DNA of 38,139 nucleotides, from contig NZ_JNBQ01000037.1 in the NCBI RefSeq assembly GCF_001019615.1, positions 1 to 38,139 of the forward strand, read 5' to 3'. This stretch comes from Cellulosimicrobium funkei (GTDB taxonomy: Bacteria > Actinomycetota > Actinomycetes > Actinomycetales > Cellulomonadaceae). This document shows, piece after piece, positions 15,753 through 31,746 of this stretch. Each line of letters starts with the position of its first letter. The first letter of the stretch is position 1. The notes below the pieces were generated by a model that worked only from the letters and a program-made list of their open reading frames with translations, was not told the origin of the DNA and searched no databases. The position numbers and the translations under genes were made by a program.

Positions 15753-16945
15753 ACCTGGGACTGCAGGTCCGCGACGCGGTCCGTGCGCTCCCACGTGAAC
15801 TGCTCGAGCTCGCGCCCGAAGTGCCCGTACGCGGCCGTCGCGGCGTAGATGGGGCGCAGCAGGTCCAGGTCGCGGATGATCGCCGCGGGGCGCAGGTCGA
15901 ACACCTCGCGGATCGCGGCCGTGATGCGCTCGACCGGCACCTTCTCCGTGCCGAACGTCTCGACGTACAGGCCCACCGGGTGCGCCTTGCCGATCGCGTA
16001 CGCGACCTGCACCTCGCAGCGGCGCGCGAGACCCGCGGCGACCACGTTCTTCGCGACCCAGCGCGTCGCGTACGCGGCGGAGCGGTCCACCTTCGACGGG
16101 TCCTTGCCGGAGAACGCGCCGCCGCCGTGGCGAGCCATGCCGCCGTAGGTGTCCACGATGATCTTGCGCCCGGTGAGGCCGGCGTCTCCCTGCGGCCCGC
16201 CGACGACGAACGTGCCCGTCGGGTTGACGAACAGGCGCGTCTCGCGCGTGTCGAGGTCCACTCCCGCGGCCTCGAGGACCGGTGCGACGACGTCGTCCGC
16301 GACGAGCCGGTGCAGCGCGTCCTGGCGCACGTCGGGGTCGTGCTGCGTCGACAGGACGACCGTGTCGAGCGTGACCGCACGGTCGCCGTCGTACCCGATG
16401 GTGACCTGCGTCTTGCCGTCCGGGCGCAGCCCCGGCACCGTCCCGTCGCGGCGCACGAGCGCGAGGCGCTCCGCGAGGCGGTGCGCGAGCCAGACCGGTA
16501 GCGGCATGAGGCTCGGGGTGTCGTCGCTCGCGTACCCGAACATCAGGCCCTGGTCGCCCGCGCCCTGCGCGTCGAGCGGGTCGTGGTCACCCTGGTCGTC
16601 GCGCTCCTCCAGGCTCTTGTCGACGCCCTGCGCGATGTCCGGCGACTGCTGCCCGATCGACACCGAGATGCCGCACGAGTCCGCGTCGAACCCGATCGCC
16701 GAGGAGGTGTACCCGATGCGGCGCACGACGTCGCGCACGATCTGCGGGATCTCGACGTACGCGTCCGTGGTCACCTCGCCCGCGACGTGCACGAGGCCCG
16801 TGGTGACCATGGTCTCGACCGCGACGCGTGACGTCGGGTCCTGCGTCAGGAGCGCGTCGAGGATGGAGTCGGAGATCTGGTCGCACACCTTGTCCGGGTG
16901 CCCCTCGGTGACGGACTCGGACGTGAACAGACGCAGATCAGCCAT
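15749..16945 (-). CDS. metK: S-adenosylmethionine synthetase
   Basis: MetK makes SAM from ATP and methionine. The 398-aa protein starts [20 protein letters not shown]. It shows the ATP-binding and catalytic signatures [24 protein letters not shown] and the stretch [20 protein letters not shown], plus [11 protein letters not shown]. The ATG at 16945 is the family start and follows a TAGGCT box by 7 nt. No SAM riboswitch is present. It heads the run metK, small ORF, priA, HAD. Confidence 0.97.
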   Translation of the reverse strand: MADLRLFTSESVTEGHPDKVCDQISDSILDALLTQDPTSRVAVETMVTTGLVHVAGEVTTDAYVEIPQIVRDVVRRIGYTSSAIGFDADSCGISVSIGQQSPDIAQGVDKSLEERDDQGDHDPLDAQGAGDQGLMFGYASDDTPSLMPLPVWLAHRLAERLALVRRDGTVPGLRPDGKTQVTIGYDGDRAVTLDTVVLSTQHDPDVRQDALHRLVADDVVAPVLEAAGVDLDTRETRLFVNPTGTFVVGGPQGDAGLTGRKIIVDTYGGMARHGGGAFSGKDPSKVDRSAAYATRWVAKNVVAAGLARRCEVQVAYAIGKAHPVGLYVETFGTEKVPVERITAAIREVFDLRPAAIIRDLDLLRPIYAATAAYGHFGRELEQFTWERTDRVADLQSQV

Positions 16946-16952
16946 GCCGCAC

Positions 16953-16958
16953 AGCCTA
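16953..16958 (-). promoter_or_regulatory. -10 box of metK, leaderless type
   Basis: TAGGCT on the minus strand, then 7 nt, then the metK ATG. It lies in the 63-bp gap after coaBC. Confidence 0.5.
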
Positions 16959-17008
16959 CTGTCCCGAGGCGTGGGCGCGGGCATCCGGTAGGCGAGACGA
17001 GACGCGGG

Positions 17009-18295
17009 TCACTCGGCCCGTGCGACCGCGCCGCCCAGGGACCCCGCGGCCACCCGGCCCGCGACGACGTCCCACACGGCGTCCGCCACCGCGCGCTTGG
17101 TGCCGCCCGCCGTCGCGACGACCTCGCCGGACCCGTCGACGACGGTCACGTCGTTCGCGTCGACGCCGAACCCGAGCCCCTCGCCGACCGCGTTCACGAC
17201 GAGCAGGTCCGCACCCTTGCGGCGCGCCTTCGCCCGACCGTGGTCGAGCACCGAACCGTCCGCGTCCCCGGTCTCGGCCGCGAAGCCCACCACCACCTGG
17301 CCGGCCCGCAGGCGCTCGTGCGCGAGCTCGGCGAGCACGTCCGGGTTCTCGACGAGCGCGATCGGCTCGGGTCCGCGGCCGGGCACCTTCTTGATCTTCG
17401 CCCCGGGCGCGTGCGCCGGCCGGAAGTCCGCGACCGCCGCGGCCATCACGACGACGTCCGCCGTCGCCGCCGCGGCGCGCACCGCCTCGCGCAGCTGGGC
17501 CGTCGTCTCGACGGCGACCACGTCGTCCAGGCCCGCGTCCTCCACCAGCGCGGCGACGTCCGGGGCGAGGTTCGCCGCGACGAGCGTCACGTGGGCACCC
17601 CGCGCCCGAGCCACCCGCGCGAGCTCGACCCCCTGGCGCCCGCTGGACCGGTTGCCGATGAAGCGGACCGGGTCGATCGGCTCGCGCGTGCCGCCCGCGG
17701 ACACCACGACCCGTCGGCCCGCGAGGTCGCGCCCTGCAGCGGCGTCCTCGTCGCGGGAACCGTCGTCGGAGCCCTCCGCGACGGCCAGCGCGACCCGCGC
17801 GATCTCCTCCGGCTCGGGCAGGCGGCCCGGGCCCGTGTCCGCGCCCGTCAGGCGACCCGACGCCGGCTCGATCACGTGCGCGCCGCGCTCGCGCAGCGTC
17901 GCCACGTTCGCGCGGGTGGCCGGGTGCTCCCACATCTCCGTGTGCATCGCGGGCGCCATCACGACCGGGCAGCGCGCGGTCAGCAGCGTCGAGGTGAGCA
18001 GGTCGTCCGCCCGACCCGACGCCGCCCGCGCGAGCAGGTCCGCGGTCGCGGGCGCCACGACGACGAGGTCCGCGCCCTGGCCCAGCGCGACGTGCGGCAC
18101 GTGCTCGACGTCCTCGAACACCTGGTCCGTCGCCGGCTCGCCCGACAGCGCCTCCCACGTCGGCGCGCCCACGAACCGCAGCGCCGACGCCGTGGGCACC
18201 ACGCGCACCCGATGACCCTGCTCGCGCAGCAGCCGCAGCAGCAGCACGGCCTTGTAGGCCGCGACCCCACCGCTCACCCCGAGCACGATCCGCAT
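17009..18295 (-). CDS. coaBC: Bifunctional phosphopantothenoylcysteine synthetase/decarboxylase
   Basis: CoaBC adds cysteine to phosphopantothenate and decarboxylates the product in coenzyme A synthesis. The 428-aa protein has the FMN-binding CoaC half (GVSGGVAAYKAV; VVVAPATADLLAR; APAMHTEMWEHPAT). The CoaB half has VVVSAGGTREPIDPVRFIGN, RSSGRQG and the lysine-rich AKIKKVPG. At the flap where E. coli CoaC has its cysteine this protein reads GRLTGADTGPGRLPEP with no Cys, which I believe is usual in actinobacteria. GGGAGGAG precedes the ATG at 18295. Confidence 0.96.
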   Translation of the reverse strand: MRIVLGVSGGVAAYKAVLLLRLLREQGHRVRVVPTASALRFVGAPTWEALSGEPATDQVFEDVEHVPHVALGQGADLVVVAPATADLLARAASGRADDLLTSTLLTARCPVVMAPAMHTEMWEHPATRANVATLRERGAHVIEPASGRLTGADTGPGRLPEPEEIARVALAVAEGSDDGSRDEDAAAGRDLAGRRVVVSAGGTREPIDPVRFIGNRSSGRQGVELARVARARGAHVTLVAANLAPDVAALVEDAGLDDVVAVETTAQLREAVRAAAATADVVVMAAAVADFRPAHAPGAKIKKVPGRGPEPIALVENPDVLAELAHERLRAGQVVVGFAAETGDADGSVLDHGRAKARRKGADLLVVNAVGEGLGFGVDANDVTVVDGSGEVVATAGGTKRAVADAVWDVVAGRVAAGSLGGAVARAE

Positions 18296-18361
18296 GTCGC
18301 TCCTCCCGCCGGTCCCGCTCGAACTCCACGCCCACCGCGGTGGACGGCCGTGGACGCACGA

Positions 18362-18393
18362 ACGCCGCGCCCTCCTGCGGAGGTGCGCGGCGT
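18362..18393 (-). terminator. Terminator after rpoZ
   Basis: A 14-bp stem with one bulged base (18362-18375 with 18379-18393) and a 3-nt loop starts 7 bp after the rpoZ stop. It closes the mihF-gmk-rpoZ unit before coaBC. Confidence 0.75.
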
Positions 18394-18399
18394 ACGGGC

Positions 18400-18678
18400 T
18401 CAGGCCTCGTCGGCCTCGTCGGGCTCGGCCTCGATCGTCAGCAGGCCCGCGTTGATCTCACGCATCGCGATCGACAGCGGCTTCTCCTGGTTGCGCGTCT
18501 CGAGCAGCGGCCCGACGTTCTCCAGCAGGCCCTCGCTCAGCTGCGAGTAGTACGCGTTGATCTGGCGCGCGCGCTTGGCCGAGTAGATGACGAGCGCGTA
18601 CTTCGAGTCGACGTGCTCCAGCAGGTCGTCGATCGGCGGGTCGGTGATGCCCTCGGGGGCGGCGACGGTTCCGGACAC
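18400..18678 (-). CDS. rpoZ: RNA polymerase omega subunit
   Basis: Omega helps assemble and stabilise RNA polymerase. The 92-aa product contains the conserved omega core [31 protein letters not shown] and [14 protein letters not shown], with a short acidic tail. The GTG at 18678 was chosen because CGGAG stands about 7 nt upstream and the family starts there; the open frame upstream is not conserved. A 176-bp gap with several GC hairpins separates it from gmk. Confidence 0.95.
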   Translation of the reverse strand: MSGTVAAPEGITDPPIDDLLEHVDSKYALVIYSAKRARQINAYYSQLSEGLLENVGPLLETRNQEKPLSIAMREINAGLLTIEAEPDEADEA

Positions 18679-18854
18679 AGTTCGCTCCGTGGGTTCAAGG
18701 GTCTGTAGCCGGGGCCACAGCTGGTCGATGGCGGCGGCGCGCCGACCGCTCCGTCCGGGGCCGGGCGGGCGCGGCCCCGAGCGGTCGTCGGGTCCGCGGA
18801 CCGGGCCTGCGGCCCACCGGGGAGCGGGCCCGCGCGCGGGCACCGCAGGACAGT

Positions 18855-19586
18855 CTACTCGCTGTGCCGCTCGGCGCGCTGCTCGGTGCGCCCGGACGAC
18901 GCGGGATCCGCCGCCCGCGCGGCGTCGCCCGTCCCGCCCTCGACGGGCCGGGGCTCGAGCCCCATGACGCGCACGAGCTCGTCCGTCGCGCGGTGCACCT
19001 CGTCGTTGACGATGACGTGGTCGAACTCCGACTCCGCCGCGAGCTCGACCCGCGCCGTCGTGAGCCGGCGCTCGCGCTCCTCCGCGTCCTCCGTGCCGCG
19101 CCCCACGAGCCGGCGCACCAGCTCGTCCCAGCTCGGCGGGGCGAGGAACACGAACCGCGCCTCGGGCATCGAGGCGCGGACCTGGCGCGCGCCCTGGAGG
19201 TCGATCTCCAGGAGCGCCGGCACGCCCGCCGCAAGCTTCTCCTCGACCGCGCGCCGGGGCGTGCCGTAGCTGTTGCGACCGTGCACCACCGCCCACTCGA
19301 GCAGCTCGCGCTCCGCGACCATGCGGGCGAACTCGTCCGTCCCGACGAACAGGTAGTGCACCCCGTCCACCTCACCCGGCCGCGGGTCGCGCGTCGTCGC
19401 CGACACGGACAGCCACACCTCCGGGTACCGGGCGCGGATGTCGGCCGACACCGTCCCCTTCCCGACGGCGGTCGGTCCGGCCAGGACGGTCAGACGGGCA
19501 GGGCTGGGTGAGACCACCGGCGCCGTCGCCCCCTCGGCGGGGACGGACGGCGTCGGCTCGGACGGGTGCGCGGAAATGTCAGCCAA
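18855..19586 (-). CDS. gmk: Guanylate kinase
   Basis: Gmk phosphorylates GMP to GDP. The P-loop [10 protein letters not shown] (about residue 38) is followed by [19 protein letters not shown], which binds GMP, then [31 protein letters not shown] and DHVIVNDE. A Pro/Ala-rich N-terminus and a charged 35-residue tail frame the core. The start is uncertain. I prefer TTG 19586, which overlaps the mihF stop by 8 nt and has GAGAGG upstream. GTG 19634 would overlap mihF by 56 nt. Confidence 0.94.
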   Translation of the reverse strand: MADISAHPSEPTPSVPAEGATAPVVSPSPARLTVLAGPTAVGKGTVSADIRARYPEVWLSVSATTRDPRPGEVDGVHYLFVGTDEFARMVAERELLEWAVVHGRNSYGTPRRAVEEKLAAGVPALLEIDLQGARQVRASMPEARFVFLAPPSWDELVRRLVGRGTEDAEERERRLTTARVELAAESEFDHVIVNDEVHRATDELVRVMGLEPRPVEGGTGDAARAADPASSGRTEQRAERHSE

Positions 19587-19890
19587 ACCTCTCGATGAGG
19601 GCCGCGGACTGGTGAGGACCGAGGCCGCGGACACGACGTGTCTCGGCGATCCCGATCTCCTCCATGATCGCCCGAGCCTTCACCTTACCCACGCCGGGCA
19701 GGGACTCCAGCAACGAGACCACCTTGAGCTTGCCGATCATGTCGTCCGTCTGCCCGCGCTCGATGACCTCCTTCAGGGAGCCCTGGGAGTACTTGAGCCT
19801 GTTCTTCACCTCGGCGCGCACGCGTCGGGCCTCTGCGGCCTTCTCGAGCGCCGCCGCGCGCTGTTCTGGGGTCAGGGGTGGAAGTGCCAC
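19579..19890 (-). CDS. mihF: Integration host factor, actinobacterial type (mIHF/sIHF)
   Basis: mIHF is a nucleoid-associated protein that bends and condenses DNA; it is needed for phage L5 integration in mycobacteria and for development in Streptomyces. The 103-aa product reads [18 protein letters not shown], then a long basic helix [15 protein letters not shown], and the helix-two-turn-helix with [18 protein letters not shown]. It is nearly identical in pattern to its mycobacterial homologue. The GTG at 19890 follows AGGTGA at a good distance. It heads mihF-gmk-rpoZ, as in M. tuberculosis Rv1388-Rv1390. Confidence 0.96.
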   Translation of the reverse strand: MALPPLTPEQRAAALEKAAEARRVRAEVKNRLKYSQGSLKEVIERGQTDDMIGKLKVVSLLESLPGVGKVKARAIMEEIGIAETRRVRGLGPHQSAALIERFG

Positions 19891-19964
19891 GCAAGTCACC
19901 TACTCGTCGTCAGGCGGATGGGCCCACACAGTCGTCCCGGCGTGCCCCGACGAGGAGCCCTAAT

Positions 19965-19979
19965 CGGGTGAATCACCCG
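19965..19979 (-). other. Hairpin in the mihF 5' leader
   Basis: CGGGTG and CACCCG (19965-19970 with 19974-19979) form a perfect 6-bp stem on a 3-nt loop about 75 nt before mihF. It lies within the transcript predicted from the promoter at 20015-20043. Its role is unknown. Confidence 0.4.
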
Positions 19980-20014
19980 GGCGACCTGCGCCGACGCACG
20001 GAGCCGACCCCTCG

Positions 20015-20043
20015 AAAGTAGCGAGCCTCGACCGATCGGGCAA
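20015..20043 (-). promoter_or_regulatory. Promoter of mihF-gmk-rpoZ
   Basis: On the minus strand TTGCCC (20038-20043) and TACTTT (20015-20020) are separated by exactly 17 nt, one of the best housekeeping-type promoters in the window. It implies a leader of about 118 nt before mihF. Just upstream, 20055-20069 holds a 6-bp hairpin that may end the phosphatase gene. Confidence 0.65.
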
Positions 20044-20112
20044 CGACTGGGCAGGGCGCGTCGCGCGCCGTCGGCGCAGCGAGGGGCGCCGTCAGATGAC
20101 CGAGGGGGACGA

Positions 20113-21003
20113 TCAGGACGCCACGAGGCGCGCGACGAGCGCGTCGCGCACGGCCGTCGTCACCCCGCACGCGGCGAGGTAGCCGTCCACGCTCCCGTGC
20201 TCGCGGGCGGCGAGATCCCACGCGGCCTCGAGGTACTCCGGCTCCACGGTGAGGACCGGGGCCAGGGCGTCCGGGGACAGACCCGGGATGGGCGGCACGA
20301 GCGCGGCGAGGCCTCCCACGGCCGCGCGGCTCGCGAGGTACTCCGCCAAGCGGTCCTCCTCCCCGACGCCCGCGACGTACTGGGCGAGGGCGACCACCCA
20401 CCCGGTGCGGTCCTTGCCCGCCGAGCAGTGCACGACCGCGGCTCCCTGCGACGACGCGACCTCGCCGAGCACGCGCCCGACCGTCGCGCGGATGCCGGGG
20501 TCCTGGACGAACGTCGCGTAGACGCCGTGCATCATGCGGCGCGCGACCGCCGTCGGGTCGTCCGCCGCCAGCAGGCCCGCGACGAGCGCCGCGGGATCGG
20601 CCGACGCTCCCCCGCCGCCTCCGGCCTGCAGGCCCCGCGCGGGGTCCATGCCGCGGCGCAGCACCCGCACACCGCCCGGCACCGCGTCGGCGCCGTCGCG
20701 CTCGAGCTCGTCGTCACCGCGCAGGTCGAGCACCGTCGTCACCTCGAGGTCGGAGAGCGCCGCCTGGCCCGCCGGGGTCAGGCGCGACAGGCTCGCCGTC
20801 CGCAGGAGGACGCCGGTGCGCAGCGGCTCGTCGTGACCGACCGGCACCGCGCGGCCCCCGACGTCGCGCGCGTTCCACGTGCCCGGCACGTCGAGGGCGC
20901 CCGGCACCGCAGCGGCCTCGGGTGCTGGTACGACGGCAGCCGCCTCCGTGGGCGCGCCGGAGGTGCTCGGGCCCGCGTCGCGGGAGGTGTCGTGGGACGT
21001 CAT
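20113..21003 (-). CDS. Tyrosine-protein phosphatase, MptpB-like
   Basis: The 296-aa protein has the Y_phosphatase3 pattern. NARDVGG occurs near residue 45, then LRTGVLLRTASLSRL, LDLRGDDELERDG, and the catalytic P-loop VVHCSAGKDRTGWVVALAQY containing the nucleophilic Cys and Arg of HCxxGKDRTG. Relatives dephosphorylate protein tyrosine/serine or phosphoinositides. The first 40 residues are Ala/Pro-rich and disordered, and there is no signal peptide. The ATG at 21003 is the best available start; it has no ribosome-binding site, and a weak GAGACT lies 6 nt upstream. It sits between the pyr operon terminator and the mihF promoter. Confidence 0.9.
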   Translation of the reverse strand: MTSHDTSRDAGPSTSGAPTEAAAVVPAPEAAAVPGALDVPGTWNARDVGGRAVPVGHDEPLRTGVLLRTASLSRLTPAGQAALSDLEVTTVLDLRGDDELERDGADAVPGGVRVLRRGMDPARGLQAGGGGGASADPAALVAGLLAADDPTAVARRMMHGVYATFVQDPGIRATVGRVLGEVASSQGAAVVHCSAGKDRTGWVVALAQYVAGVGEEDRLAEYLASRAAVGGLAALVPPIPGLSPDALAPVLTVEPEYLEAAWDLAAREHGSVDGYLAACGVTTAVRDALVARLVAS

Positions 21004-21072
21004 GGGCGCAGTCTCGCACGGCACGACGACCGGGCCAGCCGGACGCGCGAGCCGTCCGCGTCCTCGGTACGA

Positions 21073-21108
21073 CGACGGGGCCGGCACCCGCAGGTGCCGG
21101 CCCCGTCG
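21073..21108 (-). terminator. Terminator of the pyrimidine operon
   Basis: A perfect 16-bp stem (21073-21088 with 21093-21108) on a 4-nt loop lies 29 bp after the pyrF stop. It is the strongest hairpin between pyrF and the phosphatase gene. Confidence 0.8.
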
Positions 21109-21137
21109 ACGGGGTCGGGTCTCAGCCGCGTCGGGTC

Positions 21138-22003
21138 TCAGCCGCGCAGGGCCTGCGCCGCCTCGTCCGTGGCCGCGCGTGCCGCGGCGCGCAGGGCGCC
21201 GACGTCCGGTCCGGCGCGCAGGACGCCGCGCGACGAGGACGCGAGCACCTGGCGGCGTGCGTCCCCGAACACGGCCGCGAGCTCGGCCGCTCCCGCGCCC
21301 TGCGCACCCACGCCGGGGGCCAGGAGCGGGCCGCGCACCGCCGCGAGGTCCGTGCCGGTGCGGGCCGCGGCGTCGGCGACGGTCGCGCCGACGACGAGGC
21401 CGACCGGGCCCAGCGCGTCGCCCGACGCCACGACGGGCGCGTTGACCCGCGCGGCCTCGCGCGCCACGTGCGCCGCGACCGACTCGACGCCCGCACCCGC
21501 ACCGCGCCGCGCGTGCTGCACCTCCGCCCCCTCGGGGTTCGAGGTGAGGCACAGCACGAACAGCCCGCGCCCGGTCTCGAGCGCGGCGTCCACCGCAGGC
21601 TGGAGCGAGCCGAAGCCGAGGTACGGCGAGACCGTCAGTGCGTCCGCCGCGAGCGGGGAGCCGTCGCGCAGGAACGCGTCGGCGTACGCCGCCATGGTCG
21701 AGCCGATGTCGCCGCGCTTGGCGTCCATGATCGCGAGCGTGCCCGCCGCACGGGCCGCCGCGAGGACCTCCTCGAGCGCCGCGACGCCGCGCGACCCGTG
21801 CCGCTCGAAGAACGCCGACTGCGGCTTCACCGCGGCGACGCGTCCTCCGACCGCCTCGACGACCCGCAGCCCGAACTCGCGCAGCCCCGCCGCGTCGTCG
21901 GTCAGGCCCCAGTCCGCGAGCAGGCCGGGGTGCGGGTCGATCCCGACGCACAGCGGCCCGTGGTCGTCCGTCGCCGCAGCGAGCCGTGCGCCGAAGCCCG
22001 CGC

Positions 22004-22007
<4 letters not shown>
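21138..22007 (-). CDS. pyrF: Orotidine 5'-phosphate decarboxylase, type 2
   Basis: PyrF makes UMP from OMP, the last step of the pathway. The 289-aa product carries the catalytic [10 protein letters not shown], the [12 protein letters not shown] start region, [11 protein letters not shown] and [13 protein letters not shown]. The length and motifs place it in the mycobacterial type 2 group rather than the short E. coli type. The GTG at 22007 overlaps the carB stop (GTGA). It is the last gene of the operon. Confidence 0.95.
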
Positions 22008-25375
<3,368 letters not shown>

Positions 25376-25377
25376 GG

Positions 25378-26637
25378 TCAGCTCTCCTTGGTGTTCTGGT
25401 CGGCGGCTGCGGAGCGCTCGGCGCGTCGGGACGCCATGAGCTCGACGAAGCGGTCGAAGAGGTACGCGGCGTCGTGGGGACCGGCCGCGGCCTCGGGGTG
25501 GTACTGGACGGAGAAGGCGGGCAGGTCGAGGCACTCGAGCCCCTCGACCACCTGGTCGTTGAGCCCGACGTGGGACACGACGACGCGCCCGTAGCGGCCG
25601 CCGTCGTGCGGGGCGACGGACTCGCCGTCGAGCGGCGCGTCCACGGCGAACCCGTGGTTGTGCGCGGTGACCTCGACCTTGCCGGTGCGGCGGTCCATGA
25701 CGGGCTGGTTGATGCCGCGGTGGCCGTACGCGAGCTTGTACGTGCCGTAGCCGAGCGCGCGCCCGAGGATCTGGTTGCCGAAGCAGATGCCGAAGAACGG
25801 GGTGCCGCGGTCCAGGACGCCCCGCAACAGCTCGACCTCGTGCGTCGCCGCCCCGGGGTCGCCCGGGCCGTTGGAGAAGAACACGCCGTCGGGCGCGTAC
25901 GCCTCGATGTCGGCGATCGTCGAGGCGGCCGGGACCACGTGCACGCGCACGCCGCGCTGGGCGAGGCGCTGCGGCGTCATGGACTTGATGCCGAGGTCGA
26001 CGGCGACGACGGTCGCGACGGGCTCGCCGTCGGGCGTCGTGCCCTCGAAGGGCTCGACCACGTACGCCTCGTCCGTGCTCACCTCGCGCGCGAGGTCGGC
26101 GCCGGCCATCGCGGGCGCCGCCTGCACCTCCGCGACGAGGTCCTCGACGGTGCGGGGGTAGCCGTCGCGCACGAGCGCGTCGCCGGAGAAGATCCCGGCG
26201 CGCATGACGCCGAGCTCGCGCAGGTGGCGCGTGAGGGCGCGCGTGTCGACGTCGCTGATGCCGACGACGCCCTGCGCGGCGAGCTCCTCGTCCAGGGTGC
26301 GCTGCGCGCGCCAGCTCGACGCGCGGCGGGCGGCGTCGCGCACGACGTACCCGGCGACCCAGATCTTGCCGGACTCCGGGTCCTCGTCGTTGACGCCCGT
26401 GTTCCCGATGTGGGGGGCCGTCATGACGACGATCTGGCGGTGGTAGGAGGGGTCGGTGAGCGTCTCCTGGTAGCCGGTCATGCCGGTGTTGAAGACGATC
26501 TCGCCGACCGTGGTGCCGCGCGCGCCGTAGGCGCGCCCGGTCTGCACGGTCCCGTCCTCGAGGACGATCAGGGCCCGGTCGGCGGGCGGTGCCGTCGCTG
26601 AGGTCAGGGTGGTCGCTGTGTTCACTGGGGCGGTCAC
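25378..26637 (-). CDS. carA: Carbamoyl-phosphate synthase small (glutaminase) subunit
   Basis: CarA releases ammonia from glutamine for CarB. The 419-aa protein has the N-terminal CPSase domain ([37 protein letters not shown]). Its class I amidotransferase domain has [11 protein letters not shown], the nucleophile in [25 protein letters not shown], and the HPE pair in [11 protein letters not shown]. The triad looks complete. The GTG at 26637 overlaps the upstream PH-like gene stop (GTGA). Confidence 0.97.
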   Translation of the reverse strand: MTAPVNTATTLTSATAPPADRALIVLEDGTVQTGRAYGARGTTVGEIVFNTGMTGYQETLTDPSYHRQIVVMTAPHIGNTGVNDEDPESGKIWVAGYVVRDAARRASSWRAQRTLDEELAAQGVVGISDVDTRALTRHLRELGVMRAGIFSGDALVRDGYPRTVEDLVAEVQAAPAMAGADLAREVSTDEAYVVEPFEGTTPDGEPVATVVAVDLGIKSMTPQRLAQRGVRVHVVPAASTIADIEAYAPDGVFFSNGPGDPGAATHEVELLRGVLDRGTPFFGICFGNQILGRALGYGTYKLAYGHRGINQPVMDRRTGKVEVTAHNHGFAVDAPLDGESVAPHDGGRYGRVVVSHVGLNDQVVEGLECLDLPAFSVQYHPEAAAGPHDAAYLFDRFVELMASRRAERSAAADQNTKES

Positions 26638-27338
26638 GGTGCTTCCTCGTCGTTCTCGTCGGTGCCGGGTGCCGCGCTCTCGCGCGTCGGCGCCGGGTCT
26701 GCGGGGTCTGCGGGGGAGGCGCCGCTCGGCGCCCCGGGTCGTCGCTCGTACGAGCCGTCGGCGGCGGGTCCGTCGCGGTCGTCGTCCGTTCGTCCGGCGA
26801 GGCCCTGGACGGCCTCCAGGAGGCGCGCGACGTCGTGGTCGTGGCGGGGCAAAATGCCGGTGTCGAGCCGTACCTCAAGGTCCGCCGGAGCCTCGGCCGC
26901 GTCGGCGGGGACGGGCTCCGCGGGCACGGTCCACGTCACGACGACGATGGCCTCCTTGCCGACGAACTTGCCGGCCATGCCCGGCGTGAGGGCCGCACCC
27001 CCGACCGCCGCGGCGGGCACCCACACGTCCGGGGCGCCGCTGCGCGCGACGTGGAGCCCGCCGTCGTGCACGGTGACCTGGGCCTGGGACCGGTCGCCGA
27101 GCCCGTGGGCCCCGACACGGGCGAGCCAGTCGCCCGCGAGCGTGCTGGAGACGTAGAGCGCGTCGAGCGGCCCGAGGAGCACCGCGCCGCGCGCCGCCTC
27201 GGCGGGCGGCGCCGGCGGCGTCGGGACGACGCCGGCCGAACGCCGGACGAGCCGGCGGCGGCCGACGAGGACGAGCGTCAGGAGGACGACGCCGAGGACG
27301 ACCCAGATGCCGACCGCGACGGGCTGGGGCAGGTTCAC
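26634..27338 (-). CDS. Membrane-anchored PH-like protein of the pyr operon (Rv1382-like)
   Basis: This 234-aa protein has one N-terminal membrane helix (about residues 8-26, [18 protein letters not shown]), a basic stop-transfer RRRLVRR, and a compact domain (about 50-150). That domain holds [31 protein letters not shown] and [17 protein letters not shown], followed by an acidic disordered tail. The position between pyrC and carA is the same as Rv1382 in M. tuberculosis. Its role is unknown. Constant linkage to pyrimidine genes suggests a part in the pathway or its membrane link, for instance near dihydroorotate dehydrogenase, which is an inference. Overlaps at both ends are GTGA. Confidence 0.8.
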   Translation of the reverse strand: MNLPQPVAVGIWVVLGVVLLTLVLVGRRRLVRRSAGVVPTPPAPPAEAARGAVLLGPLDALYVSSTLAGDWLARVGAHGLGDRSQAQVTVHDGGLHVARSGAPDVWVPAAAVGGAALTPGMAGKFVGKEAIVVVTWTVPAEPVPADAAEAPADLEVRLDTGILPRHDHDVARLLEAVQGLAGRTDDDRDGPAADGSYERRPGAPSGASPADPADPAPTRESAAPGTDENDEEAP

Positions 27339-28695
27339 GCCCGCACCCCCCGCGTGCCGGCCCCCGCAGGGACGGGCGTGCCGTCGAGCACCGTGGCGCG
27401 CCCGCGCAGGAACGTCGCGACGACGGCGCCGGGCAGCTCGCGGTCCTGGAACGGCGTGTTGGTGCTCGCCGTGACCTGGCCCGCGCCGTCGACGACGCGG
27501 CGCGCGGCCGGGTCGACGAGCGTGACGTTCGCGGGCTCGCCGACCTCGAGCGGACGCCCCTGGGCGCGCTCGCCGGTGTCGATCCGACCGATGCGCGCGG
27601 GCGCGCCGGACAGCACGCGCGCGACGTCGGCCCACGTCATGCGTCCGGTGTCGACCATGGTCTGCTGCACGACGCTCAGCGCCGTCTCGAGGCCCGTCAT
27701 GCCGAACGCGGCCGCGGCCCACTCGCAGTCCTTGTCCTCGCGCGCGTGCGGCGCGTGGTCGGTCGCGACGATGTCGATCGTCCCGTCCGCGAGACCCTCG
27801 CGCACCGCCTCGACGTCCGCGGCGGTGCGCAGCGGCGGGTTGACCTTGAAGGTCGGGTCGTAGCCGCGCGCCAGATCGTCGGTGAGCACGAGGTGGTGGG
27901 GCGTGACCTCGGCGGTGACGTCGATGCCGCGGCCCTTGGCCCAGCGCACGATCTCGACCGAGCCCGCGGTCGACAGGTGGCACACGTGCAGGCGCGACCC
28001 GACGTGCTCCGCGAGGAGCACGTCGCGCGCGATGATCGCCTCCTCGGCGACCGCGGGCCAGCCCGCGAGGCCCAGCTCGGCCGACACGACGCCCTCGTTC
28101 ATCTGGGCGCCCTCGGTGAGACGCGGCTCCTGCGCGTGCTGGGCCACGACGCCGTCGAACGCCTTGACGTACTCCAGGGCCCGGCGCATGAGGATCGGGT
28201 CGTCGACGCACTTGCCGTCGTCGGAGAACACCCGCACGCGCGCCGCCGAGTCGGCCATGGCCCCGAGCTCGGCGAGCTGCTGGCCCGCGAGCCCGACGGA
28301 GACCGCCCCGACCGGGTGCACGTCGACCCAGCCGGCGTCGCGCCCGAGGCGCCACACCTGCTCGACGACGCCGGCCGTGTCCGCGACGGGCGTCGTGTTG
28401 GCCATGGCGTGGACGGCCGTGAACCCGCCCGCCGCGGCGGCACGCGTTCCGGACTCGATCGTCTCGGCGTCCTCGCGGCCCGGCTCGCGCAGGTGGGTGT
28501 GCAGGTCGACCAGGCCGGGCAGCGCCACGAGGCCGGTCGCGTCGACGACGACGGTCTCGCCGTCCTCGGACCCGGCGCGCGCGGCGCCGACCGGGGCGAT
28601 CTCGGCGATCACGCCGCCGGAGAGCACGAGGTCGACGGGGTCGCCGCCCAGCGGGCGCGCGCCGCGCAGGACGTACGTGGTGGTTGCGGCGCTGC

Positions 28696-28699
<4 letters not shown>
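27335..28699 (-). CDS. pyrC: Dihydroorotase
   Basis: PyrC cyclises carbamoyl aspartate to dihydroorotate. The 454-aa class I amidohydrolase has the metal ligands in [12 protein letters not shown] (HxH), the AQHAQEP and [10 protein letters not shown] histidines, and the catalytic Asp in [20 protein letters not shown] lies between them. The C-terminal beta domain includes [14 protein letters not shown]. The GTG at 28699 overlaps the pyrB stop (GTGA). It appears intact and active. Confidence 0.96.
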
Positions 28700-31070
<2,371 letters not shown>

Positions 31071-31634
31071 TCAGTCGTTCACGCGGCCGAGGTACGAGCC
31101 GTCGCGCGTGTCGACCTTGACCTTGGTGCCCTGCTCGAGGAAGAGCGGGACCTGGATCTGCGCGCCCGTCTCGAGCGTCGCCGGCTTGGTGCCGCCCGTG
31201 GAGCGGTCACCCTGGAGGCCGGGCTCGGTGTACGTGATCTCGAGGACGACCGAGGCGGGGAGCTCGATGTAGAGCGGCTGGCCGTCGTTGGACGCGATGA
31301 GCACGTTCTGGTTCTCGAGCATGTAGTCCTTGGCGTCGCCCACGATCTCGGGCGAGACCGTGATCTGGTCGTACGTCGAGGTGTCCATGAACACGTAGTC
31401 CGCGCCGTCCTGGTACAGGTACTGGAAGTCGCGGCGGTCGACGTTGGCCGTCTCGATCTTGAGGCCGGCGTTGAACGTCTTGTCGATCGTCTTGCCCGTC
31501 ATGACGTTCTTGATCTTGGTGCGGACGAACGCGCCACCCTTGCCGGGCTTGACGTGCTGGAACTCGATCACGGTCCACAGCTGGCCGTCGAGTCGCAGCA
31601 CGGTGCCGTTCTTGATGTCGTTGGTGGTCGCCAC
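31071..31634 (-). CDS. efp: Translation elongation factor P
   Basis: EF-P relieves ribosome stalling at polyproline stretches. The 187-aa protein has three beta domains. The tRNA-contacting loop [10 protein letters not shown] places Lys32 at the tip. The middle OB domain has [10 protein letters not shown], and the C-terminal domain ends [13 protein letters not shown]. The GTG at 31634 follows AGGAAG. A possible -10 TAAGAT lies at 31731-31736. The order efp-nusB is conserved in actinobacteria. Confidence 0.97.
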   Translation of the reverse strand: MATTNDIKNGTVLRLDGQLWTVIEFQHVKPGKGGAFVRTKIKNVMTGKTIDKTFNAGLKIETANVDRRDFQYLYQDGADYVFMDTSTYDQITVSPEIVGDAKDYMLENQNVLIASNDGQPLYIELPASVVLEITYTEPGLQGDRSTGGTKPATLETGAQIQVPLFLEQGTKVKVDTRDGSYLGRVND

Positions 31635-31746
31635 GTTCGTCTTCCTGTCGGAGGGTCTACGGGCTCCGCGGCACCGGACGACGCGAGTCGACCGGGCGCA
31701 CGAGGGCGGAGCGGGAAATGGGCCTTGACGATCTTACCGGAGCGTC

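Noticed and set aside
16946-17008. SAM riboswitch before metK
   Set aside because: The gap is only 63 bp, lacks the SAM-I or SAM-II conserved blocks, and metK looks leaderless.
17009-18295. CoaBC lacking the flap cysteine of the E. coli enzyme
   Set aside because: The GRLTGADTGPGR form appears to be the common actinobacterial version, and the other motifs are complete.
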